A DNA stretch of 64,000 nucleotides from Microbacteriaceae bacterium VKM Ac-2854 (GCA_013205085.1 JABMLH010000001.1:868001-932000); one strand, 5' to 3'; shown: positions 1 to 8,795, counted from the stretch's first letter. Made by a program: numbers and translations. Notes: generated by a model from the letters alone, not told the origin.

Positions 1-156
1 ACCCGCGAGGTGACCAAGCGCGACCTGAAGAACAACGACGCCCTGCCGCGGATCGACATCCGCGCCGACACCTTCGCGATCTCGATCGACGGCGAGCCCG
101 TGGTGCCCGCCCCGGTCGACGTGCTCCCGCTCGCCCAGCTCTACACGCTGTTCTGA
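1..156 (+). CDS. ureC: Urease alpha subunit, C-terminal end (partial)
   Basis: Only the last 51 residues are in the window; the gene enters from the left edge and stops at 154-156. The tail, ending in DVLPLAQLYTLF, is characteristic of the C-terminus of the catalytic urease subunit, which hydrolyses urea to ammonia and carbamate at a dinuclear nickel centre. The following ureF, ureG, ureD and nickel transporter genes confirm the assignment. The nickel ligands lie outside the window, so catalytic competence cannot be judged here. Confidence 0.92.
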   Translation, partial: TREVTKRDLKNNDALPRIDIRADTFAISIDGEPVVPAPVDVLPLAQLYTLF

Positions 157-167
157 TGGCGTGTTCC

Positions 168-230
168 CCTTCGGTGGTTGAGCTTGCCGAAACCACCCGC
201 TCCCGTACCTGGTTCCGGCAGGCTCAATCA
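168..230. repeat. Family D palindromic element, copy 1 (ureC-ureF gap)
   Basis: An imperfect inverted repeat pairs 179-194 (TGAGCTTGCCGAAACC) with 211-226 (14 of 16 positions). It fills most of the 85-base gap between ureC and ureF. Related copies are at 36372-36425 and 37999-38052. Lying inside an operon, it may act as a processing or stability hairpin; that role is inference. Confidence 0.7.
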
Positions 231-241
231 GCGGTGGCGCA

Positions 242-985
242 ATGAACGCCTCCGTCACCGTCGCCATGCTGCTCGCGGATGCGCGGCTGCCCTCGGGCGG
301 GCACGCGCATTCCGCGGGCATGGAGCCCGCGATCGCGGGCGGTCTGTCCGTCGCCGACGTGCCTGCGTTCCTCCTCGGCCGCGCCCGCACGACCACGCTC
401 GTCGAGGCCGGCACCGCCGTCGTCACCCTGAAAAGGGTTGTCACTTCGTCGGAAACCCACCGACAAAGTGACAACCCTTCTGAGCCGGGCGTTGTCGATT
501 CTTCGACCGGTCACAGAATCGACAACCCGCTGGGGCAGATCGAGCGGGCGTGGGCGGCGCGCACGCCGAGCCCCGCGATGCGGGCGGCGTCGCGGGTGCT
601 GGGGCGCGGGTATCTGCGGCTCGCGGCGCGGATCTGGCCGGAGTCGGCGGCCCTGCAGATCGCGCGGGCCCGCCGCGACCCGCCGCCGCGCGCGGTCGTG
701 CTCGGCCTGATCGCCGCCGCGGCCGGCCTCGCCGCGGAGGACCTCGTGCGCCTGACGATCTACGACGAAGCGCAGAGCGCCGCCGCCGCCCTGCTCAAGC
801 TGGAGCCGCGCGATCCGGCCGACACCATCGCCTGGGTGCTGGCCACCTGCGCCGCCGTCGACCACCTCGTGCCGCTGCTGGCCGAACTGACCACCCCCGA
901 CGCGATCCCCGCGGCGGGAGCCCCCGAAGCCGAGGGCTGGGCCGAGGCCCACGCCCTCCTGAACCAGAGGTTGTTCCGTGCCTGA
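242..985 (+). CDS. ureF: Urease accessory protein UreF with palindrome-encoded insertion
   Basis: UreF (247 aa) works with UreG and UreD to load nickel into apo-urease in the cytoplasm. Family features visible are the start [18 protein letters not shown] and the segment [18 protein letters not shown]. Between them, residues about 64-95 are encoded by two back-to-back palindromes (433-479 and 491-526) with an unusual composition ([14 protein letters not shown] and following). By my recollection of actinobacterial UreF this stretch is about 20-25 residues longer than usual. The frame is kept and the rest of the protein looks intact. The ATG has no strong ribosome binding site, and the 3' end overlaps ureG by 8 bases, so translation is probably coupled. 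Confidence 0.9.
   Translation: MNASVTVAMLLADARLPSGGHAHSAGMEPAIAGGLSVADVPAFLLGRARTTTLVEAGTAVVTLKRVVTSSETHRQSDNPSEPGVVDSSTGHRIDNPLGQIERAWAARTPSPAMRAASRVLGRGYLRLAARIWPESAALQIARARRDPPPRAVVLGLIAAAAGLAAEDLVRLTIYDEAQSAAAALLKLEPRDPADTIAWVLATCAAVDHLVPLLAELTTPDAIPAAGAPEAEGWAEAHALLNQRLFRA
432..527. repeat. Family C palindromic element, copy 1, plus second hairpin, inside ureF
   Basis: First hairpin: 433-452 pairs with 460-479 (19 of 20, core AAGGGTTGTCACTTCGTCGG). Second hairpin: 491-502 (GTTGTCGATTCT) pairs perfectly with 515-526. The first matches the intergenic element at 43680-43730 almost exactly. Both read through in frame in ureF, which makes this a palindrome inserted into a protein-coding gene. 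Confidence 0.85.
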
Positions 986-1781
986 CAGTATCGAGACCCC
1001 CACCATCCCCGCCCGCTCCCTGCGCCTGGGCGTCGCCGGCCCCGTCGGCACCGGCAAGTCGTCGCTGATCGCGACTGTGTGCCGCGCCCTCGCCGACGAA
1101 CTGCGCCTCGGCGTGATCACCAACGACATCTACACGGATGAGGACGCCCGATTCCTCCGCTCCGCCGGCGTGCTCGAACCGGAGCGCATCCGCGCGGTCG
1201 AGACCGGTGCGTGCCCGCACACCGCCATCCGCGACGACGTGACCGCCAACCTGCTCGCCACGGAAGACCTGGAGCGCGACTTCGACCCGCTGGACGTCGT
1301 CATCATCGAGTCGGGCGGCGACAACCTCACCGCCACGTTCTCGCCGGCCCTCGTCGATGCGCAGATCTTCGTGCTCGACGTCGCCGGCGGCGGCGACGTC
1401 GCGCGCAAGGGCGGCCCCGGCATCGCCCGCGCCGACCTGCTCGTGGTGAACAAGACCGACCTCGCGCCCTACGTCGGCGTCGACGTGCCGCGGATGGTGA
1501 CGGATGCCGAGGCGGCCCGCGACGGCCGCGCCGTGCTCGCGCTCTCGCGCACGGATGCCGACTCGGTCGCGAGCCTGAAGGCCTGGGTGCTGCAGATGCT
1601 CGCCAAGCACCGTTCGGGGGAGCACACGCCGCAGGATCCGGGGCCGATGGCGCCGCACTCGCACCTGGACGAGGGCGGCCAGGCCGTGCTGCACACGCAC
1701 GACGAGGTTGAGCACACGCACGACGAGGCTGGGCACACGCACGACGAGCACAACGGCGTCGCGCACACGCACACGCACTGA
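978..1781 (+). CDS. ureG: Urease accessory GTPase UreG
   Basis: UreG (267 aa) is the SIMIBI-class GTPase that drives nickel delivery to urease. The P-loop GPVGTGKSS is at about residues 21-29, followed by [22 protein letters not shown] and NKTDLAP, all family hallmarks. The C-terminus (about 227-267) is a histidine-rich tail built of HTHDE-type repeats (DNA 1690-1778), probably a nickel store; many UreG proteins carry such a tract at the N-terminus instead. The GTG start at 978 overlaps ureF by 8 bases, and the stop overlaps the ureD ATG by one base. Confidence 0.95.
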   Translation: MPDSIETPTIPARSLRLGVAGPVGTGKSSLIATVCRALADELRLGVITNDIYTDEDARFLRSAGVLEPERIRAVETGACPHTAIRDDVTANLLATEDLERDFDPLDVVIIESGGDNLTATFSPALVDAQIFVLDVAGGGDVARKGGPGIARADLLVVNKTDLAPYVGVDVPRMVTDAEAARDGRAVLALSRTDADSVASLKAWVLQMLAKHRSGEHTPQDPGPMAPHSHLDEGGQAVLHTHDEVEHTHDEAGHTHDEHNGVAHTHTH

Positions 1782-2539
1782 TGTCGATCCGCCCCACCCG
1801 GATCGCGGTCGCCGCGGGGGAGTCGCGCGCCCGCGTCGAGCTCGCCGCCGGCACCATCGTGCCCCGGCTGATCGAACGCGGCCCTCGATCCGCCCGGATC
1901 GCGCTCGTCGCCGGCGGCGCGCTGCTGCTCGGCGGCGACCGCATCGACATCGCGGTCACGGTCGGCGACGGCTGCACGCTCGAGCTCGAGGACATCGGCG
2001 GCACGGTCGCCTACGGTGCCGACGGGGTCGCGTCGTTCTGGGAGGTCGAGATCACGGTCGGCGCAGATGCGCGGCTCAGCTGGGCGGGCCTCCCGCTGGT
2101 CGTTTCGGACGGAGCGGATGTGCACCGCTGCACCCGCATCCGGCTCGCTCCCGGCGCGGTCGCGCTGGTGCGCGAATCCCTGCTGCTGGGCCGCAGCGGT
2201 GAGCGAGGCGGGCGGGCGCGCATCCGCACCTCCGTGACCGATAGCGTCGGCCCGGTGCTGGAGGAGGCGCTCGACATCGACGGCGCACATCCGGTTCCCG
2301 GTGTGCTGGGCGGGCACCGGGTGTTCGACTCCATCGTGTGCGCCGGGTTGCGGCCCACCTCGGCGTCGGTGGTCGGGTCTAGCGTGATGGCATTGGACGA
2401 ACCCGGCGCCGTGGCCCGCTTCCTCGGCGCGGCGGCGCACGCCAGCACTCTCGCGCCGGTGTGGAACGAGTGGGCCGCCGAGGTGGCGGCGTTGGAAAGG
2501 AGCACGAGCGATGTCCTCTCACGCGACCGCATCGGATAG
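1781..2539 (+). CDS. ureD: Urease accessory protein UreD
   Basis: UreD (also called UreH; 252 aa) is the scaffold that binds apo-urease and recruits UreF and UreG. The sequence contains the beta-rich pattern of the family, including a tract around LRPTSASVVGSSVMALDEPGA near the C-terminus and the segment CTRIRLAPGAVALVRESLLLGR. Its ATG overlaps the ureG stop by one base, and its 3' end overlaps the nickel transporter by 29 bases, so the genes form one translationally coupled unit. It is somewhat shorter than proteobacterial UreD. Confidence 0.88.
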   Translation: MSIRPTRIAVAAGESRARVELAAGTIVPRLIERGPRSARIALVAGGALLLGGDRIDIAVTVGDGCTLELEDIGGTVAYGADGVASFWEVEITVGADARLSWAGLPLVVSDGADVHRCTRIRLAPGAVALVRESLLLGRSGERGGRARIRTSVTDSVGPVLEEALDIDGAHPVPGVLGGHRVFDSIVCAGLRPTSASVVGSSVMALDEPGAVARFLGAAAHASTLAPVWNEWAAEVAALERSTSDVLSRDRIG

Positions 2540-3521
2540 CCCGCGCCTGCGTCCCAGCAGCGTCGGCGTGATCGCCTTCATCCTGCTGCTGCATGGGCTG
2601 GGCTGGGGCGTTCTCGCCCTCGTGGTCGTGCCGGCCGGCATCCCGCTCGGCGGCGGCGACGGCGCCGCGCTGGTCACCCTGGGCATCGGTCTGACCGCGT
2701 ACGCCCTGGGCGTGCGGCACGCGTTCGACGCCGACCACATCGCCGCGATCGACAACACCACGCGCCGCCTCGCCGAGAGGGGCCGCCCGGCGAACACCGT
2801 GGGCTTCTGGTTTTCGCTGGGCCACTCCACGATCGTGGTGGTGCTGTGCATCCTGCTGACCTTCGGTATCAGCGCGGTCGGATCCGCCCTGGCCGACGAC
2901 TCCTCCGCCCTGCGCACCTGGACTGGGGCGATCGGCCCGACCGTCTCCGGCGTCTTCCTGTTGGTCATCGCGGCGATCAACGTCGCGTCGCTGCGCCGCC
3001 GGCACGGCCACTCCGGGGGGCCGGTGCTGCGCCTGCTCGGACCGTTCGAGAAGGCGGTCGATCGCCCCTCGCGGATGTACGCCGTCGGTCTGCTCTTCGG
3101 GCTCGGCTTCGACACGGCGACCGAGATCGGGCTGCTCGCCCTCGCCGGAGCGGCCACCCTCGCGGCCGTGCCGTGGTGGGCGGCTCTGACCCTCCCGATC
3201 CTGTTCGCGGCCGGGATGAGCGCGTTCGACACCACCCAGGGCGCCGTGATGCGTCGCGCCTACACCTGGCGGCCGGGGCGACGCGGCGCGGGCGAGCTCT
3301 ACGGCCTCGTGATGACCGGCCTCTCCGTCGTCGCCGCCGTGCTGATCGCCGTGGTGCAGCTCTCGGCCGTGCTCGTCGACACCCTCGGCCTCGGCGCCCC
3401 GTTCGCCTGGCTCGCGTCCGTCGGCGTGGACGACCTGGGCCTCGTGCTCACCGCGCTGCTGCTGCTCACCTGGCTCGCGGTCCTCGTCGCCACCCGCCGC
3501 CGCCCGATCCCCGCCCCTTAA
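2511..3521 (+). CDS. Nickel/cobalt permease, NiCoT family
   Basis: This 336-aa polytopic membrane protein carries the NiCoT signature HAFDADHIAAIDN (His70 to His76), the second family block LGFDTATEIGLLA and the block GMSAFDTTQG. These are the metal-selectivity regions of HoxN/NixA-type secondary transporters. As the last gene of the urease operon, overlapping ureD by 29 bases, it most likely imports Ni2+ for urease. About eight membrane segments can be seen. Nickel rather than cobalt is inferred from context. Confidence 0.93.
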   Translation: MSSHATASDSPRLRPSSVGVIAFILLLHGLGWGVLALVVVPAGIPLGGGDGAALVTLGIGLTAYALGVRHAFDADHIAAIDNTTRRLAERGRPANTVGFWFSLGHSTIVVVLCILLTFGISAVGSALADDSSALRTWTGAIGPTVSGVFLLVIAAINVASLRRRHGHSGGPVLRLLGPFEKAVDRPSRMYAVGLLFGLGFDTATEIGLLALAGAATLAAVPWWAALTLPILFAAGMSAFDTTQGAVMRRAYTWRPGRRGAGELYGLVMTGLSVVAAVLIAVVQLSAVLVDTLGLGAPFAWLASVGVDDLGLVLTALLLLTWLAVLVATRRRPIPAP

Positions 3522-3522
3522 T

Positions 3523-3569
3523 CGCGAAAAGTTGCAGCCCTCGGGCGTCGAGGGCTGCAACTTTTCGCG
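3523..3569. repeat. Family A palindromic element, copy 1
   Basis: A perfect 21-base stem (3523-3543 with 3549-3569) with a 5-base loop starts two bases after the permease stop and lies in the convergent gap before the desaturase. The stem ends are A-rich and T-rich, so it could terminate transcription from both sides. Five related copies occur in the window. Confidence 0.85.
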
Positions 3570-3584
3570 TAGGCAGGCGCCGGA

Positions 3585-4712
3585 TCAGCGCCCGAAGGCA
3601 CCGGCGGCCGGGCAGTCGAACGGGTCGCCGCCCGCCGAGAGGCCCACCCGGTTGAGGTAGCGGATGACGATGCCGTACGACTGCGCGAGCGTGGTCTCCG
3701 TGTAGAGGATGTTGTGGGTGTCGCAGTATTCCTTGGCGATGACCTGCGCGTGCTTGAGCGCGGGGCGCGGCATGTTCGGGAACAGGTGGTGCTCGACCTG
3801 GTAATTCAGCCCGCCCATAAAGACGTCGGTCATCCAGTTGCTCTTGATGTTGCGCGAGGTGAGCACCTGGCGGCGCAGGAAGTCGACCTTCGAGTCCTTC
3901 GGCAGCAGCGGCATGCCCTTGTGGTTCGGCGCGAACGAGGCGCCCATGTAGACGCCGAACACGGCCATCTGCACCCCGATGAAGGCGAACGCCATACCCA
4001 GCGGCAGCGCCCAGAAGATCACGGCGAAGTACAGTCCGACGCGGGCCGTGAGCATCACGACCTCGACCCAGCGCTTGTCGACCTTGCCGCGGCCGAAAAC
4101 GGTCTTGAAGCCGTGGATGTGCAGGTTGATGCCCTCGAGCATCAGCGCCGGGAAGAACAGGTAGCCCTGTCGGCGGGTCAGCCAGGCGTACAGACCGCGC
4201 GACTTGGCTGCGTCGTCCGTGGTGAACGAGATGAAGTCGCGCTCGATGTCGGGATCCTTGCCGATCACGTTCGGGTTGCCGTGGTGTCGGCTGTGCTTCG
4301 TCATCCACCAGGAGTAGCTGATGCCGACGAAGAGGTTCGCCAGCGTCCGGCCGGCGATGTCGTTCGCGCGGCCCGATTCGAACACCTGGCGGTGCGAAGC
4401 CTCGTGGGCGAGGAAGGCGAACTGCGTGAAGATGATGCCGAGCGCGGCGGCCATCAGCAGCTGGAACCAGGAGTCGCCCAGCAGCACGAAGCCGGTGACG
4501 ACCCCGCCGAAGGCGGCCGTGATGATGGCGAACATCATCCAGTAGAAGCCGGTGCGACGGCGCAGCAGGCCGGATTCGCGCACGGTGTGCAGCAGACCGG
4601 AGTACTCGGTGGTCGGATTCGCGCGAGTCGCGTCGCGGGGCTTGGTGCGGATGACCCGGCCGATGCGGCTGCTGCCGTCGGCGGGGACGAGGGCGGGGGA
4701 GGTGTTGCTCAT
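3585..4712 (-). CDS. Membrane fatty acid desaturase
   Basis: The 375-aa protein has the three histidine boxes of integral-membrane di-iron desaturases: HEASH (103-107), HSRHH (140-144) and QVEHH near residue 300. The Q-x-x-H-H third box places it with front-end-type/linoleoyl-CoA desaturase-like enzymes; there is no fused cytochrome b5 domain. It would insert a double bond into acyl chains at the membrane and so adjust fluidity. Membrane segments flank the boxes. The ATG at 4712 is preceded by AGCGAGGCTCCCC on the coding strand. Regiospecificity cannot be read from sequence. Confidence 0.9.
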   Translation of the reverse strand: MSNTSPALVPADGSSRIGRVIRTKPRDATRANPTTEYSGLLHTVRESGLLRRRTGFYWMMFAIITAAFGGVVTGFVLLGDSWFQLLMAAALGIIFTQFAFLAHEASHRQVFESGRANDIAGRTLANLFVGISYSWWMTKHSRHHGNPNVIGKDPDIERDFISFTTDDAAKSRGLYAWLTRRQGYLFFPALMLEGINLHIHGFKTVFGRGKVDKRWVEVVMLTARVGLYFAVIFWALPLGMAFAFIGVQMAVFGVYMGASFAPNHKGMPLLPKDSKVDFLRRQVLTSRNIKSNWMTDVFMGGLNYQVEHHLFPNMPRPALKHAQVIAKEYCDTHNILYTETTLAQSYGIVIRYLNRVGLSAGGDPFDCPAAGAFGR

Positions 4713-4933
4713 GGGGAGCCTCGCTCTGCTGGGCGGCCTGGAGTGGCCGGTCTGGCGAGCGGTTCCCGCGGTACGTCCTTTGGGCCGCTCGTTGGTTCAC
4801 CGCGCAGAGGGTGGGGGCCATCCGGCGCGGCGTACGGCGACCGGGATCAAGGGCTACCTGCGGCAAGACTACGTCCTGTCATATGCCGCAGCGCGTATCC
4901 GGCGGCACCTTGCCAGTAACGAGCGTGACTCAG

Positions 4934-5010
4934 CCTGCGAGGGACCCCCTCCGCGCGCGAGGGCGCCGCAGTCCGCGGCGCCCTCGTGTGCTGGAGGGGT
5001 CCCTCGCAGG
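4934..5010. repeat. Family B cruciform element, copy 1
   Basis: The outer stem 4934-4948 (CCTGCGAGGGACCCC) pairs perfectly with 4996-5010, and an inner stem (CGCGAGGGCGCCGC type) forms a nested hairpin. It lies just after the pspA stop codon (pspA is on the minus strand). Other copies are at 32326, 40874 and 46968. Confidence 0.85.
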
Positions 5011-5015
5011 AGAGG

Positions 5016-5753
5016 TCAGGAGGTCAGGGAGTCCTGGGCGCGGCCGGCCTTGAGGGCGGCGAGGCGGGCGTCGACCTCGGTGAGCTCGCCGAGGTCCTCG
5101 AGGCTCTCGAACTGGGCGTCCAGGCTGGAGGCGGCGAGTTCCTCGGCTCCGCGCACCCGAGCCTCCTCGCGGCGGATCTTGTCCTCGAAGCGGCTCACCT
5201 CGCTGGTCGGATCCATGATGTCGATGCTCTTGATCGCGTCCTGCACCTGGCTCTGCGCCTCGACGGTCTTCGAGCGCGCGATCAACTCGTCGCGCTTGGC
5301 GGAGAGCTGGTTCAGCTTCTCCTTCATCTGATTCAGCCCGGCCTTGAGCTTGTTCACGATCTCGGTCTGCGAGGCGATGGTCGGCTCGGCGTCCTTCGCC
5401 TCCTTCTCCGACTGGATCTGCCGCTGCAGGGCGACCTTCGCGAGAGCGTCGAACTTGTCGGCATCGGCGGCGTTGCCGGCGGCACGGAACTCGTCGCCCT
5501 TGCGGCTGGCGGCCAGGGCCTTGGTGCCCCAGTCGTTCGCGTTGTCGACGTCCTCGCGGTAGTCGTCCTCGAGCAGGCGCAGGTTGCCGATGGTCTGCGC
5601 GATGGCCGACTCGGCGTCGCGGATCGAGTCGGTGTAGTCGCGCACCATCTGATCGAGCATCAGTTTGGGATCTTCGGCCTGGTCGATCAGGGCGTTGATG
5701 TTCGCCTTGGCGAGCTGGGCGATGCGGCCGAAGATCGACTGCTTCTGGGACAT
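5016..5753 (-). CDS. pspA: PspA/IM30 family membrane-stress protein
   Basis: A 245-aa, almost wholly helical coiled-coil protein starting with the typical IFGRIAQLAKANINALID amphipathic helix and followed by EDPKLMLDQMVRDY, the conserved start of PspA/Vipp1 proteins. PspA is a peripheral membrane protein of the ESCRT-III superfamily that stabilises damaged membranes. The gene lies 80 bases downstream of the TPM-domain gene on the same strand, so the two are probably co-transcribed. A GAGAGAACC stretch precedes the ATG. Confidence 0.93.
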   Translation of the reverse strand: MSQKQSIFGRIAQLAKANINALIDQAEDPKLMLDQMVRDYTDSIRDAESAIAQTIGNLRLLEDDYREDVDNANDWGTKALAASRKGDEFRAAGNAADADKFDALAKVALQRQIQSEKEAKDAEPTIASQTEIVNKLKAGLNQMKEKLNQLSAKRDELIARSKTVEAQSQVQDAIKSIDIMDPTSEVSRFEDKIRREEARVRGAEELAASSLDAQFESLEDLGELTEVDARLAALKAGRAQDSLTS

Positions 5754-5833
5754 GGTTCTCTCCTTCTGGTTGCGTGCTGACGGGGATTGCGTGCTGACGG
5801 GGATGGCGTGCGTGCTGTCTGAGAAGTGACGCC

Positions 5834-7939
5834 TTAGAAGTGACCGCCGCCGCCGCGACGACCGCGGGTGGCGGAGCCGCCGAAGCTGCCGGTGCTACGG
5901 CGCGAGCTGGAGCGCGAGGAGCCGCCGAATCCGCCCGAGCGGCTCCCGCCGCCGAATCCGCCCGACGAGCGCCCGCCGCCGTAGCCGCCCGAGCGCGACG
6001 AGCCGCCGCCGAGCAGCTGGTCGAACAGGATGCCGCCGAGGAACGCGCCGGAGTTGCTGCGCCGCCCGCCGCCGAGCAGGCCGCCGAGGCTGCCGTCGTC
6101 GGAGGAGTACGCGCTCGCGTCGTTGCGTGCGGATTCGAGGCCCTGCTGGGCCAACTGGGAGGCGCGCTGTGCGGACGCGAGAGCGGCGGCCGCATCGCTC
6201 GGCGCGATCTGCTCGGCGTAGGCGAGCGAGCGGGCCGCTTCGGCGACCCGGGTGCGCGCCTCGGCGCCGACGGCGCCACGACGGGTCGAGATGAAGTCCT
6301 CGGCGGCCGCGATCCGGCTGCGCGCGGAGCCCAGCTCGGCCGCGAGTGCCGCGGCGTTGCGCGCGTTCTGGGCCTGCGCGTCGCGATAGCCGGCGACGGC
6401 GGTATCGATGGTGGTGTCGGCCGTGGCCAGTTGGTCCAGCAGTGCGAGCGGATCGTTCGGCTGCACGGCGGCGGCGCGCTCGACCTCGTCCAGGATGCCG
6501 GTGGTGCTGCCGATCGCGGCGGTCACGTTCGCCACGACCCCGGGGTCGACCGCCGCCCCGTTCGGCGATCCGTAGGCGGGGCTGCCGGCGGCGAGCGCCT
6601 GTGCCGCCGCGACGTCGGCACGGATCGCGGTGGCCTGCGCGCTCAGCCGGGCCCCGGCATCCGCGAGATCGACCCCGCGCTTGTCGATCGCGTCCAGCAG
6701 CTCGCTCGCCTGCTCGGCGGCCTGCTCCGCGGCGCGCAGCTGCACGGCGGCCTCGCCGGGTGCGCCCGCAGAGATCCGCTCGCGGGCCGACGCGATGCTG
6801 CTCGCGCCGAATTCGATCAGGAGCTGCGCCTGGTCGACGTTGTCGACGACGGAGGCCGTGGCCGAGGCCGCGTACCGGCCCGCGAGCGCCTGCACGGCGG
6901 ACTCGCTCGGCTCGATCCGCCCGGTCGCGTCGGCGAGTCGAGCGTTGATCCGTTCCAGCTCCGCCGGCGCGTTCTTCTCCAGATCCCGCAGCGCGTCGAA
7001 GTCGGCGGCCTGCTCGTCGAGGCCCTGCTCCGCCTCCGCGCACAGCTGCAGGATCTGGGTGTACCAGGTGCGGCGCTGCTCATCGCTGTCCGGCACGGCG
7101 TCGTCCAGCTGTTGCTGCAACGCGAACGCCTCGGCGAGCTTCGCCTTCGCGGCGTCGAGCGCCACGCGGAACGCGTGCGTCGACTCCGCGCCGAACTGCG
7201 CCTCCGCGAAGCCGAGTTCCTGCTCGCTGGTGCGCACGGCGTCGTCCGTGCCGACGAGCGCCGAGCCCGCGCGCTTGCGCAGCTCGTCGATCGACTGGGC
7301 GTTCGCGTCGGCAGCCTTCTTCCGCCGCGAGCGGCGCACCAGCAGCCAGATCACCACTCCGACCACGATCAGACCCACGAACAGCGCCGCCGTGATCAGC
7401 AGGCCGGAGGTGATCGAGCCGAGGAGCCCGGAGCCGGAGGAGGTCGACGAGCCGGTGCCGCCCAGTCGTTGCTCGATGCCGGTCGCGGCCGCCACGGCCG
7501 CGCCGCTCCAGTCGCTCTCGCTGAGGGCGGGCTCGATGTCCTCGCTCTGGAGCGAGGCGATCTGCGCGTCGCTGAGGGCGAAATCGGTCGCGACCGAGAG
7601 CTGGTACTGGCGCGAATCCACCGCGACGGCGAGCAGCACGTCGTCGGTGCCGAAGCCGTTGTTCGTCGCGGTGGTGTTCGCCCAGTCGGTGCGGTCGCTC
7701 GGATTGGTGAAGGAGTCGACGAACGTGACGTACAGCTGCACCCGGTTCTGGTCGTACAGGCCCTGGATCGCGTCCTCGACCTGCACGGTGTCGCCGCCGA
7801 GCGCGCCCGCGGAGTCGACGATGGAGCCGGCGCCGAAGGTGACGGGATCCTCTGCGAGCGCCGCGGGGGCGAGCATCGTGGTGAGGGCGAGCAGCAGCGC
7901 GGCGACGATGCCGCCCCGGAGTGTCTGTCTCGACGTCAT
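5834..7939 (-). CDS. TPM-domain membrane protein with long coiled coil and Gly/Ser tail
   Basis: 701 aa. An N-terminal signal peptide (cleavage near ALAEDP) leads into an extracytoplasmic TPM domain (about residues 35-160; the family also called YgcG/Psb32). A membrane helix near 180-205 is followed by RRSRRKK, then a long Ala-rich helical region and a C-terminal Gly/Ser/Arg-rich tail ending GRRGGGGHF. TPM proteins have been linked to membrane-protein turnover or phosphatase activity; function here is unknown. It is the first gene of an apparent operon with pspA, suggesting a membrane-stress role. Confidence 0.85.
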   Translation of the reverse strand: MTSRQTLRGGIVAALLLALTTMLAPAALAEDPVTFGAGSIVDSAGALGGDTVQVEDAIQGLYDQNRVQLYVTFVDSFTNPSDRTDWANTTATNNGFGTDDVLLAVAVDSRQYQLSVATDFALSDAQIASLQSEDIEPALSESDWSGAAVAAATGIEQRLGGTGSSTSSGSGLLGSITSGLLITAALFVGLIVVGVVIWLLVRRSRRKKAADANAQSIDELRKRAGSALVGTDDAVRTSEQELGFAEAQFGAESTHAFRVALDAAKAKLAEAFALQQQLDDAVPDSDEQRRTWYTQILQLCAEAEQGLDEQAADFDALRDLEKNAPAELERINARLADATGRIEPSESAVQALAGRYAASATASVVDNVDQAQLLIEFGASSIASARERISAGAPGEAAVQLRAAEQAAEQASELLDAIDKRGVDLADAGARLSAQATAIRADVAAAQALAAGSPAYGSPNGAAVDPGVVANVTAAIGSTTGILDEVERAAAVQPNDPLALLDQLATADTTIDTAVAGYRDAQAQNARNAAALAAELGSARSRIAAAEDFISTRRGAVGAEARTRVAEAARSLAYAEQIAPSDAAAALASAQRASQLAQQGLESARNDASAYSSDDGSLGGLLGGGRRSNSGAFLGGILFDQLLGGGSSRSGGYGGGRSSGGFGGGSRSGGFGGSSRSSSRRSTGSFGGSATRGRRGGGGHF

Positions 7940-8065
7940 CGTCCCTCGCTCTCGATGGCGGGCGGCGTGATGGCGCAGGGAGCGACGAGCCGACCGGAAC
8001 TGCGTTTCCCACTCTATGGGCGACCCCCGACATCGGGGTGTGAACGCGCGCTCGACCGGCAGGCG

Positions 8066-8545
8066 TCAGGCGAGTGAACCGCGCGGAACGATCCAGCGAT
8101 GCGAGAACTCGGGGATGACCGAGCGGATGTGCTCGAAATCGCTGTCGTAATGCAGCACCGTCGCAGAGTTGGCGATCGCGAAGGCGGCGATCACGACGTC
8201 CATGGCCCCGACCGCCCGTACCAGCCCGGCGTTCCAGAGCGCGTTCTGGATCCCCAGCACCTCGTGTGCCGTCGGCGCGAGGTCGGCCGCCCCGAACGCG
8301 CCGAGCTGTCGCATCATCTCGCTGTGCTCACGACCATCGCGGGCGCTGTAGCCGATCTCCGCTGACGTCGGCGCGCTGAAGAGGATGTTCGACGGGGAGA
8401 CGGTGAGCGCGATGGAGCGGAACGCGTTGTTGACCGCTTCGGAACGGGGCAGACGCGCCCAGGCGCTGTTGTCGACGAGGTATCGAATGGGCGGGCGTCG
8501 TGGCCTTCGCGGCCCGGGTCCCGGGTCGAACGCGTCCACGCTCAT
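8066..8545 (-). CDS. vapC: PIN-domain toxin, VapC type
   Basis: The 159-aa product contains IRYLVDNSAWARL, the PIN first-acidic-residue motif, then the conserved Glu in SAEIGYSAR, the Asp in GAMDVVIAAFA and the Asp in LHYDSDFEHI. PIN domains are Mg2+-dependent RNases, usually cutting tRNA or rRNA when released from the antitoxin. Its ATG overlaps the upstream antitoxin stop in an ATGA arrangement. The chosen start adds about 20 basic residues before the usual PIN start; it is supported by that overlap. Confidence 0.88.
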   Translation of the reverse strand: MSVDAFDPGPGPRRPRRPPIRYLVDNSAWARLPRSEAVNNAFRSIALTVSPSNILFSAPTSAEIGYSARDGREHSEMMRQLGAFGAADLAPTAHEVLGIQNALWNAGLVRAVGAMDVVIAAFAIANSATVLHYDSDFEHIRSVIPEFSHRWIVPRGSLA

Positions 8546-8751
8546 GCGTCACCCGGCATCGGGTACTCGATCCGTTGCGGATCCGGGTCGAGATCGAGAG
8601 AAGTGAAGTACTCGATGGCCTCCAGTTGTCGGCGACGTTGCACGACATCGCGCAGCGCCCGGTCGATGGCTTCACGATTCGTCCGGACTCCGTACATTTC
8701 CTTCGCCAGCATCAGCAACTCCGGGTCGATGTCGATGCTCGTCACGGTCAC
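8542..8751 (-). CDS. vapB: VapB-type antitoxin
   Basis: A 69-aa protein starting VTVTSIDIDPELLMLAKEMY, the ribbon-helix-helix pattern of VapB antitoxins (beta strand, then helix, then TNREAIDRALRDVVQRRR). The C-terminal acidic tail should wrap the PIN toxin. The GTG start at 8751 was preferred over an upstream ATG because GGAGG lies five bases ahead of it and because the length fits the family. It overlaps vapC by four bases and should autorepress the operon. Confidence 0.83.
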   Translation of the reverse strand: MTVTSIDIDPELLMLAKEMYGVRTNREAIDRALRDVVQRRRQLEAIEYFTSLDLDPDPQRIEYPMPGDA

Positions 8752-8762
8752 GTCAACCTCCG

Positions 8763-8795
8763 CCTGTATAGGAATGAGGGAAAGTCTATATAGAA
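8763..8795 (-). promoter_or_regulatory. Candidate vapBC promoter/operator
   Basis: A short AT-rich island in otherwise GC-rich DNA just upstream of vapB holds the 8-base palindrome CTATATAG (8786-8793) and, nearer the gene, TATACA on the coding strand. Such palindromes over the promoter are where VapBC complexes usually bind. This is position-based inference. Confidence 0.4.

Noticed and set aside
5840-8077. Long plus-strand open frame (745 codons) opposite the TPM gene
   Set aside because: It is the antisense shadow of a GC-rich gene; the minus strand has a signal peptide, TPM domain and coiled coil.
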